In this document: in pieces, positions 27,747 through 35,624 of the stretch | Layout of the letters: each line of letters begins with the position of its first letter | Numbering within the stretch: the stretch's first letter is position 1 | Source: Nocardiopsis sp. ATB16-24 | Lineage (GTDB): Bacteria > Actinomycetota > Actinomycetes > Streptosporangiales > Streptosporangiaceae | DNA: 64,000 nucleotides | Reading direction: 5' to 3' | Assembly (NCBI RefSeq): GCF_030271535.1 | Contig: NZ_JASCXJ010000009.1 | Location: 124,001 to 188,000, forward strand | Position numbers and translations under genes: made by a program | Notes under the pieces: model-generated | Told to the model about the DNA's origin: nothing | Seen by the model: only the letters and a program-made list of their open reading frames with translations | The model's database searches: none

Positions 27747-29015
27747 ATGGCTACTGAGAACACGCTCAACAAGACACTGGGCGAACTGGATCCGGAGGTG
27801 TCCGCCGCCGTCGACGCGGAGCTGGCCCGCCAGCGCGACACCCTGGAGATGATCGCCTCGGAGAACTTCGCCCCGCAGGCGGTCCTCGAGGCACAGGGCA
27901 CCGTGCTGACCAACAAGTACGCGGAGGGCTATCCCGGCCGCCGCTACTACGGAGGCTGCGAGCACGTCGACGTCATCGAGCAGCTCGCGATCGACCGGGC
28001 CAAGGAGTTGTTCGGCGCCGAGCACGTGAACGTACAGCCGCACTCGGGCGCGCAGGCCAACACGGCCGTGTACTTCGCGCTGCTCAAGCCGGGCGACACC
28101 GTCCTGGGGATGGACCTGGCCCACGGCGGTCACCTGACCCACGGCATGAAGATCAACTACTCCGGCAAGATCCTCAACCCGGTCGCCTACCACGTACGCG
28201 ACGAGGACGGCACCGTCGACTACGACGAGGTCGAGGCGCTGGCCGAGAAGCATCGGCCCAAGATGATCATCGCCGGGTGGTCGGCCTATCCGCGGCAGCT
28301 GGACTTCGCCCGCTTCCGTAAGATCGCCGACTCGGTCGGGGCGCTGCTGTTGGTGGACATGGCGCACTTCGCCGGTCTGGTCGCGGCCGGCCTGCACCCC
28401 AACCCGGTGCCGTACGCCGACGTGGTCACCACCACCACGCACAAGACCCTGGGTGGTCCGCGCGGCGGCATGATCCTGTCCAAGGCGGAGCTGGGCAAGA
28501 AGATCAACTCCGCGGTGTTCCCCGGCATGCAGGGCGGGCCGCTGGAGCACGTGATCGCGGCCAAGGCGGTCTCGCTCAAGGTGGCGGCGAGCGAGGAGTT
28601 CGCCGAGCGCCAGCGCCGCACGCTCTCCGGTGCCCGACTGCTCGCCGAGCGCCTGACCCGTCCGGACATGGCCGAGATCGGGGTGAAGGTGCTCTCCGGG
28701 GGCACGGACGTGCACCTGGTGCTGGTGGACCTGGTCCACTCCGAGCTCAACGGCCAGGAGGCCGAGGACCGCCTGCACACGATCGGGATCACGGTCAACC
28801 GCAACGCGGTGCCCAACGACCCGCGTCCGCCCATGGTCACGTCCGGCCTGCGGATCGGCACCCCGGCCCTGGCCACACGCGGCTTCGACGACGAGGACTT
28901 CACCGAGGTCGCCGACGTGATCGCCGAGGCGCTCAAGCCCGAGTTCGACGCCGACGCGCTGCGCGGCCGGGTCCGGGCTCTGACCGGCAAGCACCCGCTC
29001 TACCCGAACCTGTAG
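27747..29015 (+). CDS. glyA: Serine hydroxymethyltransferase
   Basis: A 422-residue PLP enzyme interconverting glycine plus methylene-THF and serine plus THF. Seen: [44 protein letters not shown], and the PLP-binding lysine in [13 protein letters not shown] near residue 233. Starts 7 bases after gcvH. In this operon it uses the methylene-THF made by glycine cleavage to turn a second glycine into serine, which sdaA then deaminates. Confidence 0.97.
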   Translation: MATENTLNKTLGELDPEVSAAVDAELARQRDTLEMIASENFAPQAVLEAQGTVLTNKYAEGYPGRRYYGGCEHVDVIEQLAIDRAKELFGAEHVNVQPHSGAQANTAVYFALLKPGDTVLGMDLAHGGHLTHGMKINYSGKILNPVAYHVRDEDGTVDYDEVEALAEKHRPKMIIAGWSAYPRQLDFARFRKIADSVGALLLVDMAHFAGLVAAGLHPNPVPYADVVTTTTHKTLGGPRGGMILSKAELGKKINSAVFPGMQGGPLEHVIAAKAVSLKVAASEEFAERQRRTLSGARLLAERLTRPDMAEIGVKVLSGGTDVHLVLVDLVHSELNGQEAEDRLHTIGITVNRNAVPNDPRPPMVTSGLRIGTPALATRGFDDEDFTEVADVIAEALKPEFDADALRGRVRALTGKHPLYPNL

Positions 29016-29021
29016 AGCCCC

Positions 29022-29053
29022 GCGCCGTGCGGGGCACCGGCCCCGCACGGCGC
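29022..29053 (+). terminator. Hairpin between glyA and sdaA
   Basis: Perfect 13-bp stem GCGCCGTGCGGGG / CCCCGCACGGCGC with a 6-base loop and then TTT. It starts six bases after the glyA stop and probably reduces readthrough into sdaA. Confidence 0.75.
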
Positions 29054-29093
29054 TTTGTCGCCCAAGGTCCTGTGCTCGACGAGGAGGACGGCC

Positions 29094-30506
29094 ATGGCCA
29101 TCAGTGTGTTCGACTTGTTCAAGATCGGTATCGGTCCCTCCAGCTCGCACACGGTCGGGCCGATGAAGGCGGCGCGCACGTTCGTGGACGGGCTGCGCGA
29201 GCACGGACGCCTCGACGGGACGACCCGTGTGCGGGCCGAGTTGTACGGGTCCCTGGCACTCACGGGCAGGGGGCACGGCAGCGACACCGCGGTGGTCCTG
29301 GGGCTGATGGGGCACACGCCCGAGCACGTGGACGTGGAGGCGGTGCCCGCGCTGGTCGAGCGGGTGCGCGAGGAGCGGACACTGTGCCTGGGCGGGCCCG
29401 ACGGGCCGCGGGTGGACTTCGATCCGTCCGTGGACGTGGACTTCCGCCGTAAGGAGAACCTGCCAGAGCACCCGAACGGCATGCGTTTCGTGGCTCTGGA
29501 CGCCCACGGGAACGAGTCGACCTCCAGGGTCTACTACTCGGTGGGCGGTGGCTTCGTCGTGGACGAGCGGGCCGCCGGCGCGGACCGGATCAAGCCCGAC
29601 GACACCGTGCTGCCCCACCCCTTCGACAGCGCCGAGGAACTGCTGGAGATCTGCGCGGAGACGGGCATGTCGATCAGCGCGGTGATGCTCGCCAACGAGA
29701 GGGCGTTCGGGCGGTCCTCGGAGGAGATCCACGACGAACTGCTCGTCATCTGGGAGGCCATGCGCCAGTGTGTGCGCCGCGGCGTGACCACCGAGGGGAC
29801 CCTGCCGGGCGGCCTGAAGGTGCCCCGGCGCGCGCCTCGCCTGTACCGGCAGCTGGGCGGCGTCTGCGACGAGTCGGGACTCTTGGCACCGACCACCGTG
29901 GACTCCGATCCCATGCGCGGCAGCGACTGGATCACGTTGTACGCGCTGGCGGTGAACGAGGAGAACGCCGCGGGCGGCCGGGTGGTGACCGCGCCGACCA
30001 ACGGGGCCGCGGGCATCGTCCCCTCGGTACTGCACTACTACCTGCACTTCAGTCCGGGCGCCGGTGACGAGGGTTTCGTGCGCTTCCTGTTGACCGCGGG
30101 GGCGATCGGCATCCTGTTCAAGCAGAACGCGTCGATCTCGGGAGCCGAGGTCGGTTGTCAGGGCGAGGTGGGTTCCGCCTCGTCGATGGCCGCCGCCGGC
30201 CTGGCCGAGGTGTTGGGAGGCACCCCCGCCCAGGTGGAGAACGCCGCGGAGATCGCCATGGAGCACAACCTGGGGCTGACCTGTGACCCGATCGGCGGCC
30301 TCGTGCAGGTGCCGTGCATCGAGCGCAACGCCCTGGCCTCGGTCAAGGCGATCAGTGCCGCGCGCATCGCCCTGCGCGGCGACGGCAGCCACTTCGTGTC
30401 CCTGGACAAGGTCATCAAGACCATGCGCGACACCGGACGCGACATGCACGACAAGTACAAGGAGACGAGCCGCGGCGGACTGGCCGTCAACGTCATCGAG
30501 TGTTGA
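29094..30506 (+). CDS. sdaA: L-serine ammonia-lyase, single-chain 4Fe-4S type
   Basis: A 470-residue enzyme turning L-serine into pyruvate and ammonia through an iron-sulfur cluster. Seen: [42 protein letters not shown] and the cysteine-bearing [27 protein letters not shown] and terminal VNVIEC. ATG 29094 follows GAGGAGG. As last gene of the glycine operon it drains serine to pyruvate. Its 3' end is the boundary of an accessory island, and degenerate copies of its last codons recur at about 31203 and 34692. Confidence 0.96.
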   Translation: MAISVFDLFKIGIGPSSSHTVGPMKAARTFVDGLREHGRLDGTTRVRAELYGSLALTGRGHGSDTAVVLGLMGHTPEHVDVEAVPALVERVREERTLCLGGPDGPRVDFDPSVDVDFRRKENLPEHPNGMRFVALDAHGNESTSRVYYSVGGGFVVDERAAGADRIKPDDTVLPHPFDSAEELLEICAETGMSISAVMLANERAFGRSSEEIHDELLVIWEAMRQCVRRGVTTEGTLPGGLKVPRRAPRLYRQLGGVCDESGLLAPTTVDSDPMRGSDWITLYALAVNEENAAGGRVVTAPTNGAAGIVPSVLHYYLHFSPGAGDEGFVRFLLTAGAIGILFKQNASISGAEVGCQGEVGSASSMAAAGLAEVLGGTPAQVENAAEIAMEHNLGLTCDPIGGLVQVPCIERNALASVKAISAARIALRGDGSHFVSLDKVIKTMRDTGRDMHDKYKETSRGGLAVNVIEC

Positions 30507-30519
30507 CGCGCCCGACAGC

Positions 30520-30924
30520 TCAGTGCGCCATGTGGAAAGTACGCAGAGCCGCCGCGATGTCCCCGATGTCGTCGAGCCCTCCCGTGGCGACGTCGAGAAC
30601 GAAACGCTCGGCGCGGTCCACATCGACAGGATCCACCAGGGGCTTCCCGTTCACTTCGAGGAAGACCGCCGTAGAGTTCCACGCGGCTCGCTTGTTCCCG
30701 TCGAGGAACACATGGTTCCTGGCCAGGGAATGCATCAGCGCGGCGGCTTTCTCGAAGATATCCGGATAGTGTTCGTCCCCGAACGAAGACCCTTGGGGGC
30801 GGTGGACGGCGCTCTCCAGGAGCCCCGGGTCACGAACCACGGCAGCGCCCTGCTCCTCTTGGGCCAGAGCCATGGTGGTGATGTCGACGATCATCGCCGA
30901 GTCCAGGTAGAAGACGTCTTCCAC
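30520..30924 (-). CDS. doc: Doc-type toxin (Fic/DOC family)
   Basis: A 134-residue death-on-curing protein. Seen: the Fic-fold core motif [12 protein letters not shown] at residues 71-82, matching the Doc pattern HxFx(D/N)(A/G)NKR with all key residues. In phage P1, Doc phosphorylates elongation factor EF-Tu and stops translation; this kinase activity is expected here. The GTG start follows the antitoxin stop (TAG) with no gap, so translation is coupled. The gene converges on sdaA, whose stop is 13 bases away. It is the first cargo of the island. Confidence 0.9.
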   Translation of the reverse strand: MEDVFYLDSAMIVDITTMALAQEEQGAAVVRDPGLLESAVHRPQGSSFGDEHYPDIFEKAAALMHSLARNHVFLDGNKRAAWNSTAVFLEVNGKPLVDPVDVDRAERFVLDVATGGLDDIGDIAAALRTFHMAH

Positions 30925-31128
30925 CTACTGGGCGAGCCTCTCGTTGAGCTCGGCGGAGAGGGTGGTGACGCGCCGTGCCGCAGCCAGGAAACGACGACGT
31001 CGGATCTCGGCGAGCATGCTCTCCCGCATCTCCTGGACCAGTTCCTGCGGTGGTCGCTTCTCAGCGGCGGCGGTCTGACGGATCTGCTCCGCCTCCGCCT
31101 CTGTGAACTCGATACCGAGTACCGACAT
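30925..31128 (-). CDS. Antitoxin partner of Doc (predicted)
   Basis: A 67-residue, highly charged, probably all-helical protein (for example [20 protein letters not shown]) placed directly upstream of doc and abutting it, as expected for an antitoxin. Only its position and character support the call; it does not clearly show a Phd-type beta-rich DNA-binding domain, and resembles short ribbon/helical antitoxins. AAGGGGG precedes ATG 31128. A TATTCT -10-like element lies about 25 bases upstream. Confidence 0.75.
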   Translation of the reverse strand: MSVLGIEFTEAEAEQIRQTAAAEKRPPQELVQEMRESMLAEIRRRRFLAAARRVTTLSAELNERLAQ

Positions 31129-31202
31129 GCTCGCCCCCTTCCACGGTGCGCCCTGCCTCCAGAATACCCGAGGAGGCCGGAACACCGGGAGACGTCGTGG
31201 AT

Positions 31203-31288
31203 CCGTATCCCTGGACAGAGTCATCACGACCATGCACGGCAAGGAGACCTCGCGCGGCGGTCTGGCCGTCAACGTCATCAAGTGCTGA
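31203..31288 (+). pseudogene. Degenerate duplicate of the sdaA 3' end (copy 2)
   Basis: Reads [27 protein letters not shown]-stop, clearly the last codons of sdaA ([10 protein letters not shown] ... [14 protein letters not shown]-stop) with two in-frame deletions (RDTGRDM and YK) and a few substitutions. It has no start or upstream part. Bases 31220-31260 match 34721-34761 at 40 of 41 positions, making these two the left and right repeats around the Abi/methylase cassette. Confidence 0.85.
31220..31260 (+). repeat. Left direct repeat (att-like) of the defence cassette
   Basis: 41-base direct repeat beginning GTCATCACGACCATGCAC; one mismatch to 34721-34761. It derives from the sdaA C-terminal coding region. 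Confidence 0.8.
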
Positions 31289-31559
31289 GGGCCATCACAG
31301 AGGTGTTAACAAAATCGCGCACTGGAGTGCGCTTGCACAACGGGGTTGCCGTGTGTACCTTTGTTGATGGAAGACAGGTGCACGCGGCTCAGTTCGCGAT
31401 GGGCCGATCATCGGGGCTTGGGCAGTACCGCCCCAGAAAAAGCCGTGCCCCGGGTGGCGTGCTGAGCAGAGGCGAACCCGGGGCTTACGGAGCCAACGAT
31501 ACCAAACGTCCTCGCCCTTGTCCTCTCGCGCCCTCAGCCGAGATAGAACGAAGGTCATC
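31289..31559 (+). promoter_or_regulatory. Upstream region of the Abi-methylase-HsdS operon
   Basis: A/T-richer than its surroundings. It contains a 16-base palindrome GCGCACTGGAGTGCGC (31317-31332), directly followed by a promoter-like pair TTGCAC (31333-31338) and TACCTT (31356-31361) with 17-base spacing. The palindrome abuts the -35 element like an operator. A leader of about 190 bases with a strong hairpin would precede the Abi start. Confidence 0.5.
31443..31490 (+). ncRNA. Strong leader hairpin in the island
   Basis: CCGT-GCCCCGGGT pairs with ACCCGGGGC-(TT)-ACGG (13 pairs, one 2-base bulge) around a 20-base loop that can itself form GCT/AGC. It lies between the predicted promoter and the Abi gene; it could be an attenuator, a terminator from upstream, or a small RNA. 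Confidence 0.4.
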
Positions 31560-32210
31560 GTGAGCACCGGCATCCCGGAATGGATGGTCTCCGTGTACTC
31601 CTCGCCCCGCCTCGGGCCCTACCTCCGCCACAGTGGGGGCGATGTGGCCCGAGCCGTCAATCTGTATCACTGGAACGTCATGGTCTCCGCGGCCTTCTAC
31701 GGCCCGCTCCACACGTTCGAACTCGCCCTGCGCAACTCCATCCACGGCCGTCTGAGCGCCCACTTCGGGCAGGAGGACTGGTGGAACAGGGCTCCGCTCG
31801 ACAACGAGGGCCAGCGCCTCGTCCGCCAGGCGCGGGCCCGGTGCCGCCGTTCGGCCACTCCGGACGACGTCGTCACCGAGCTGTCCTTCGGCTTCTGGTC
31901 CTCACTGGTCGCTCGTAGGTACGACCGAGATCTGTGGGTTCCCGCCCTTCATCGCGCGTTCCCCGGATACCGAGGGCCGCGCCGCATCCTCCAGGACCAG
32001 CTCTACTCCCTGCGACTGCTGCGCAACCGCATCATGCACCATGAGCCGATCCACCACCGCCACCTGGATGCGGACCACGCCAAGCTCTACCTCGTGCTCT
32101 CGTATGTCAATCCTGAGGCCGCCTCCGGTATCAAGCTCCTCGACCGCGTTCCCGAGGTGCTCCTGGTCAAAGAGCAGGTGTGCCGGGGTGATCTCCCTTC
32201 GAGCTTCTGA
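31560..32210 (+). CDS. Abi family HEPN protein (abortive-infection type)
   Basis: A 216-residue protein of the Abi (AbiD/AbiF-like) superfamily. Seen: the N-terminal pattern SSPRLGPYL ... YHWN, the helix [13 protein letters not shown], the W-rich loop EDWWNRAPL, and the catalytic HEPN motif RNRIMHHEP (R155-N-x3-H160) typical of metal-independent RNases. Such proteins usually cleave RNA to stop growth upon phage infection. GTG 31560 follows GAAGG; an in-frame start at 31518 is possible. A methylase-like gene starts 10 bases after its stop, so the two are co-expressed. It is the putative effector of a three-gene island operon. Confidence 0.85.
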   Translation: MSTGIPEWMVSVYSSPRLGPYLRHSGGDVARAVNLYHWNVMVSAAFYGPLHTFELALRNSIHGRLSAHFGQEDWWNRAPLDNEGQRLVRQARARCRRSATPDDVVTELSFGFWSSLVARRYDRDLWVPALHRAFPGYRGPRRILQDQLYSLRLLRNRIMHHEPIHHRHLDADHAKLYLVLSYVNPEAASGIKLLDRVPEVLLVKEQVCRGDLPSSF

Positions 32211-32220
32211 GGAGGCCACT

Positions 32221-33867
32221 GTGAGCAAGGACGGCCCGGCCCTGGTGTCACGCGCGCAACTCGCCCGGTACGCCGGGGTCAGCCGCGCCGCGGTCACCAA
32301 CTGGCGCAGGCGCGGACCCGATTTCCCCGAGCCCGCGGACGCCGAGAAGGAGCTGTTCGACCTCGAGGAAGTCCTCTCCTGGTTAGCGAAGCGCACCATC
32401 CCCGCCGATGCCCGTCGACCGGGCGAGGATGCGGGTACGACTTACGCCGAACGGGTACAAGCCTCCCTGGCCGCCTCGGGTTCATCCCGTGTTCCTGCAC
32501 ACGCGCAGGTGAGGAGGACGACCTCCCGGGGACAGACCCCGGACCGGGCCGTCTACGGGATTCTGGACCACTTGCGCGGTCATGTCCCCTTCGACACCAA
32601 TCTCAAGTTCCTCCTCCACCTCATCGACATCTCCGTGTCGCGTGAACAGGACTGGCAGGAACTCCTGCGCCAACCCACGTACTTCCGCATGGCCGCGTCC
32701 CTCACGTCCCTGCTTCCTTCACAGAGGCACGGGTTGCCGAATCTGACGGACCCGCCTCACATCCTTCCCCGTGTCCTCAGGGATGTTGAGGAGCTGGTCT
32801 CCGATGGAGATCGGCGAGAGCGGGCTGCCGCGGTCTTCGACCATGTACTCGCCCTGCTGGCGGACACCGAAGGCAAAGTCGGAGCGATGTGGCAGACCCC
32901 GGAATCCATTGTAGAGACCGCCGTCCGAATGCTCGATTCACGTACACCTCCCCGAGCGGTACACGACCCCTATTGCCGAACCGGTGAGTTCCTCATCGCC
33001 ATGGAGCGGTGGCTCCACGTCAACCAGCCTGCGTCCCGGCCCTTGCTCAGCGGAATCCCAGGCTCGGATGAGTTGTCAGATATGGCCAAGATGCGCCTGC
33101 GTGTTCACGGTGTGGAGGCCGAGCTGATGCCCGGCGCCGACCCATTCGGCCTACGGCACCGGGGCCGCCGGGCCGATCTCATCCTGGCCAATCCACCGTT
33201 CAATATGCGCTGGGCGGCCGACGAGGATTCCGCTGACGACCCGCGTCACCTCCCCTATGGGCGGCCGCCCCTCTCGAATGCGAACTTCGTCTGGCTGCAA
33301 TCCGCCGTGACAGCGCTCCGACCGGGTGGACGGGCCGCAGTCGTCATGTCGCCGAGCGCCACTTTTTCCTCCCACCCCGGGGAGCAGGCCATCCGCACGG
33401 CCATGATCGAGGATGGCGTGGTGGAGGCCGTGGTGTCACTACCGGACCGACTCTTCCAGAGCACGAACATCCCCGCCGATATCTGGCTTCTGAGAAGCCC
33501 AGCCGACAAAGCCTCCGAGGTCCTGTTCGTCAACGCACGGAGGCTGGGAACGGTGTCCCACACCAAACGCGGCCTCGCTCCCGAAGAAATCGACGACATC
33601 GTTTCGACCGTGCTGGCCTGGCGCGAGGGCGCCCCCGTTTCGGACATGGGCCGTGCCATCGGTCTGGACGAAATCCGTGCGCGAGACCATTCCCTGCTCC
33701 CTGCCTCCTACGTCTCCCCCCCTCTCCCGACCGTCGACGTGGACGAGGAGAGGGAGAGGTTCGAGAGCCTCACCCGACGACTGCACCGGTTGGAGGGCCA
33801 ACTGGCGGCCACGGACATCCCGGTCCACCACCTGATCGAGGAGACACGACGATGGACGCGCCCTTGA
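32221..33867 (+). CDS. HTH-bearing N6-adenine DNA methylase-like protein (HsdM type)
   Basis: A 548-residue protein. Residues 9-60 form a helix-turn-helix (RAQLARYAGVSRAAVTNWRR). The middle is an HsdM-like helical part, and residues about 220-450 the methyltransferase core. Motif IV NPPF is intact (residue 324), but the SAM loop reads DPYCRTGEF (residue 249), with Arg where HsdM has Gly (DPxCGxG). Whether it still binds SAM is open. GTG 32221 has GAGGAGG five bases upstream. Codon 55 is a rare TTA. It overlaps the HsdS gene by 16 bases; no HsdR gene exists nearby. Probable role: DNA-recognition or modification partner of the Abi protein (inference). Confidence 0.85.
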   Translation: MSKDGPALVSRAQLARYAGVSRAAVTNWRRRGPDFPEPADAEKELFDLEEVLSWLAKRTIPADARRPGEDAGTTYAERVQASLAASGSSRVPAHAQVRRTTSRGQTPDRAVYGILDHLRGHVPFDTNLKFLLHLIDISVSREQDWQELLRQPTYFRMAASLTSLLPSQRHGLPNLTDPPHILPRVLRDVEELVSDGDRRERAAAVFDHVLALLADTEGKVGAMWQTPESIVETAVRMLDSRTPPRAVHDPYCRTGEFLIAMERWLHVNQPASRPLLSGIPGSDELSDMAKMRLRVHGVEAELMPGADPFGLRHRGRRADLILANPPFNMRWAADEDSADDPRHLPYGRPPLSNANFVWLQSAVTALRPGGRAAVVMSPSATFSSHPGEQAIRTAMIEDGVVEAVVSLPDRLFQSTNIPADIWLLRSPADKASEVLFVNARRLGTVSHTKRGLAPEEIDDIVSTVLAWREGAPVSDMGRAIGLDEIRARDHSLLPASYVSPPLPTVDVDEERERFESLTRRLHRLEGQLAATDIPVHHLIEETRRWTRP

Positions 33868-34502
33868 GCGACACGGACACCGGAGATCGGTTGGAGCGGC
33901 CCTTGGGAGAAATCTGCGACATCCAGGCCGGGCCCTCGGGGAGAGGCACTTCTTCTCAGGAATTCTCCGACCGGGGGACACCTCTGGTCCGCCCCCTCAA
34001 CATCGTCGAACTGCGCGTTTCAGAGCATGGCCTGGTTCACGTGCCCGAGGAGAACGCCGCGCAACTGGGCAACCGGTACCGCCTACTGGCGAACGACATC
34101 GTGACGGTGCGAACCGGTACCCTCGGCCGATTCGCGCTGGTCGAGCAGGGACAACAGGGGTGGCTGATGAGCGGACAGTTGCTGCGGCTGCGCCCCTCGG
34201 CGGAAGTCGACCCGAACTATCTCGTGCACTACCTCACTCTGCCTCGACTCCGGGTCTGGCTCGACGCGCACACCTCCGGCAGCACCATTCCCTCGATCAC
34301 ACGGAAGACGATGGAATCACTTCCCGTGCTCCTTCCGCCTTTGCACGTCCAGCGCGACATCGGTGAGAGACTGGCGCTCCTCGACACGCGGATCCGATTG
34401 CAGTCCGAGGTCCTACAGACCACCCGGAAACTTCGCGCCTCCCTGGCCGAACTTCTCTTCGCCGAGCACCCCCTCTCCCCCGACGACTCGGCCAGACCCT
34501 GA
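33852..34502 (+). CDS. Type I restriction specificity-like protein, half length (HsdS type)
   Basis: A 216-residue protein with a single target-recognition domain (PLGEICDIQAGPSG ... GSTIPSITRKTMESLPVLLP) and one conserved helix (HVQRDIGERLALLDTRIRLQ). Normal HsdS proteins have two such halves; half-S proteins dimerise and read a palindromic bipartite site. Its start overlaps the methylase by 16 bases. With no HsdR, the pair could modify or merely sense DNA. Last gene of the island operon. Confidence 0.87.
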   Translation: MDAPLSDTDTGDRLERPLGEICDIQAGPSGRGTSSQEFSDRGTPLVRPLNIVELRVSEHGLVHVPEENAAQLGNRYRLLANDIVTVRTGTLGRFALVEQGQQGWLMSGQLLRLRPSAEVDPNYLVHYLTLPRLRVWLDAHTSGSTIPSITRKTMESLPVLLPPLHVQRDIGERLALLDTRIRLQSEVLQTTRKLRASLAELLFAEHPLSPDDSARP

Positions 34503-34691
34503 CGACGGGCCTCGCCCGGGTGGGATCGCCGATCCACGGAAGGCGAACCCGTGGCAGGTCCATGACATCGGACGGTTCGAACGCCCCGAACGAACGGAGA
34601 GCGCCCCGGAGCAGATCGTTCAGGCGAGGACTGACGACAGCTGGGGGTGAGTAAGAGGCGTCGCCCCATATCGTCCAAGGTCGTCCTCGTG
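34503..34691. other. Gene-free part of the island after hsdS-like gene
   Basis: About 190 bases with no recognisable reading frame, integrase remnant or structured RNA. Together with the following repeat it makes a 291-base gap. Confidence 0.4.
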
Positions 34692-34790
34692 AACGGTCGC
34701 CCATCGTCGCCTCGGGCGAGGTCATCACGACCATGCACGACAAGGAGACCTCGCGCGGCGGCCGGGCCACCACGAGCGTCGAGCACCGGT
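34692..34790 (+). pseudogene. Degenerate duplicate of the sdaA 3' end (copy 3)
   Basis: More decayed than copy 2: similarity to sdaA starts at about 34692 (ACGGTCGCCCATCGT against ACGGCAGCCACTTCGT), continues through GTCATCACGACCATGCAC and ends near GTCGAGCACC without a stop. It shares both internal deletions with copy 2, so the two copies are closer to each other than to sdaA. It abuts the next native gene. Confidence 0.75.
34721..34761 (+). repeat. Right direct repeat (att-like) of the defence cassette
   Basis: Matches 31220-31260 at 40 of 41 bases. Marks the right edge of the island 33 bases before the stop of the zinc-ribbon gene. Confidence 0.8.
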
Positions 34791-34793
34791 CGG

Positions 34794-35489
34794 TCAGTTC
34801 CGCCCCGGTCGGGGTGCGTAGAGCAGCGCGTTGACGTCCCCGGGGTCCGTGTGCATCCCCGTCTCGGGGTCGAACACCCTGTGGTCACGGGAACAGTAGA
34901 GCAACCGCGACCACACCTGGTACAGGTGCTCTCGCAGCGGCGCGCGCCGACGGTAGCCGATCCAGGCCCACAGCCAGCTTCCCAGGGCTACCACGGACAC
35001 CACCGGGGCGGCCAGGACCACGATCCGCACGAAACCGTCGAGCGGTTCGGGTCGGGAGAGCAGGTACAGGATGGCGCCGAAGGCGGCCAGTCCGGCGAGC
35101 GGGCCGACCTTGGGGGCGAAGCGTCGGACCACCAGACCGAAGACCGTGGCCAGGAGGACGAGGAACATCAGCATCCTCGTCGTGGAGTCCACGGCGCCCG
35201 AGCCCAACACGGCGAGGAACAGCGTGAGGAGCCCCAGGTTGAGTCGGAATCGTTCCGGTGGCTGCTCCAGCCACAGGTCCAGTTCCCGCGCCAGGTGGGT
35301 CTGGCTGTGCGAGTGGAACCGGTGGGTGCTGAGGGAGGGCCCCACGTGTACCGAGGTGGAACCGACGTAGCCGGTGGCTCCGGGGTGCCACGTGGTCCCC
35401 GTGCCCGAGGTTTCGCTGCTTCCCGAGCGTACGATCGCCTGCACGCTCGCGGTCTGGTCCGACTTCTGGCAGAGGGGACAGGGGTTCAT
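34794..35489 (-). CDS. Zinc-ribbon-like membrane protein, unknown function
   Basis: A 231-residue protein. The N-terminus MNPCPLCQKSD shows one CxxC pair; a second Cys pair is not seen next to it, though YCSRDHRVF lies near the C-terminus. The middle holds about four hydrophobic helices (LGLLTLFLAVL, MLMFLVLLATVFGLV, GPLAGLAAFGAILYLL, IVVLAAPVVSVVALGSWLW). Not assigned to a named family. ATG 35489 is chosen since it begins at the CxxC element; ATG 35516 is an alternative. The island ends just past its 3' end. Confidence 0.7.
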   Translation of the reverse strand: MNPCPLCQKSDQTASVQAIVRSGSSETSGTGTTWHPGATGYVGSTSVHVGPSLSTHRFHSHSQTHLARELDLWLEQPPERFRLNLGLLTLFLAVLGSGAVDSTTRMLMFLVLLATVFGLVVRRFAPKVGPLAGLAAFGAILYLLSRPEPLDGFVRIVVLAAPVVSVVALGSWLWAWIGYRRRAPLREHLYQVWSRLLYCSRDHRVFDPETGMHTDPGDVNALLYAPRPGRN

Positions 35490-35589
35490 GGGGGCGTCCA
35501 AGGGGCGGTCCGGCATCGACAGCGGACAGCGTAGCGCCTCACGTTCCGTGTCCCACCCCGCACAGCCGGCCGTTTCCGGACACCGGGCA

Positions 35590-35622
35590 CGTCGGGGCAC
35601 GGAGAGACCTCGTGCCCCGACG
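35590..35622 (-). terminator. Hairpin ending the Asp23/AmaP operon
   Basis: Perfect 12-bp stem CGTCGGGGCACG / CGTGCCCCGACG with a 9-base loop, directly after the amaP stop. Confidence 0.75.
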
Positions 35623-35624
35623 GC

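Noticed and set aside
27627-30623. A 998-codon open frame on the - strand opposite gcvH, glyA and sdaA
   Set aside because: It is antisense to three well-supported enzymes; its residues (rich in G, R, H, V, Q) are the mirror of high-GC codon bias and show no domain.
31103-31288. A small + strand frame ending in VNVIKC
   Set aside because: Only its last third resembles anything (the sdaA tail); the first part is antisense to the antitoxin start. Treated as a pseudogene fragment, not a gene.
31295-31573. A - strand frame of 92 codons in the island leader region
   Set aside because: No ribosome site or family resemblance; overlaps the promoter and hairpin of the Abi operon.
30507-34793. Integrase, transposase or insertion sequence in the island
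   Set aside because: No reading frame with recombinase motifs and no terminal inverted repeats were found; only the sdaA-derived direct repeats.
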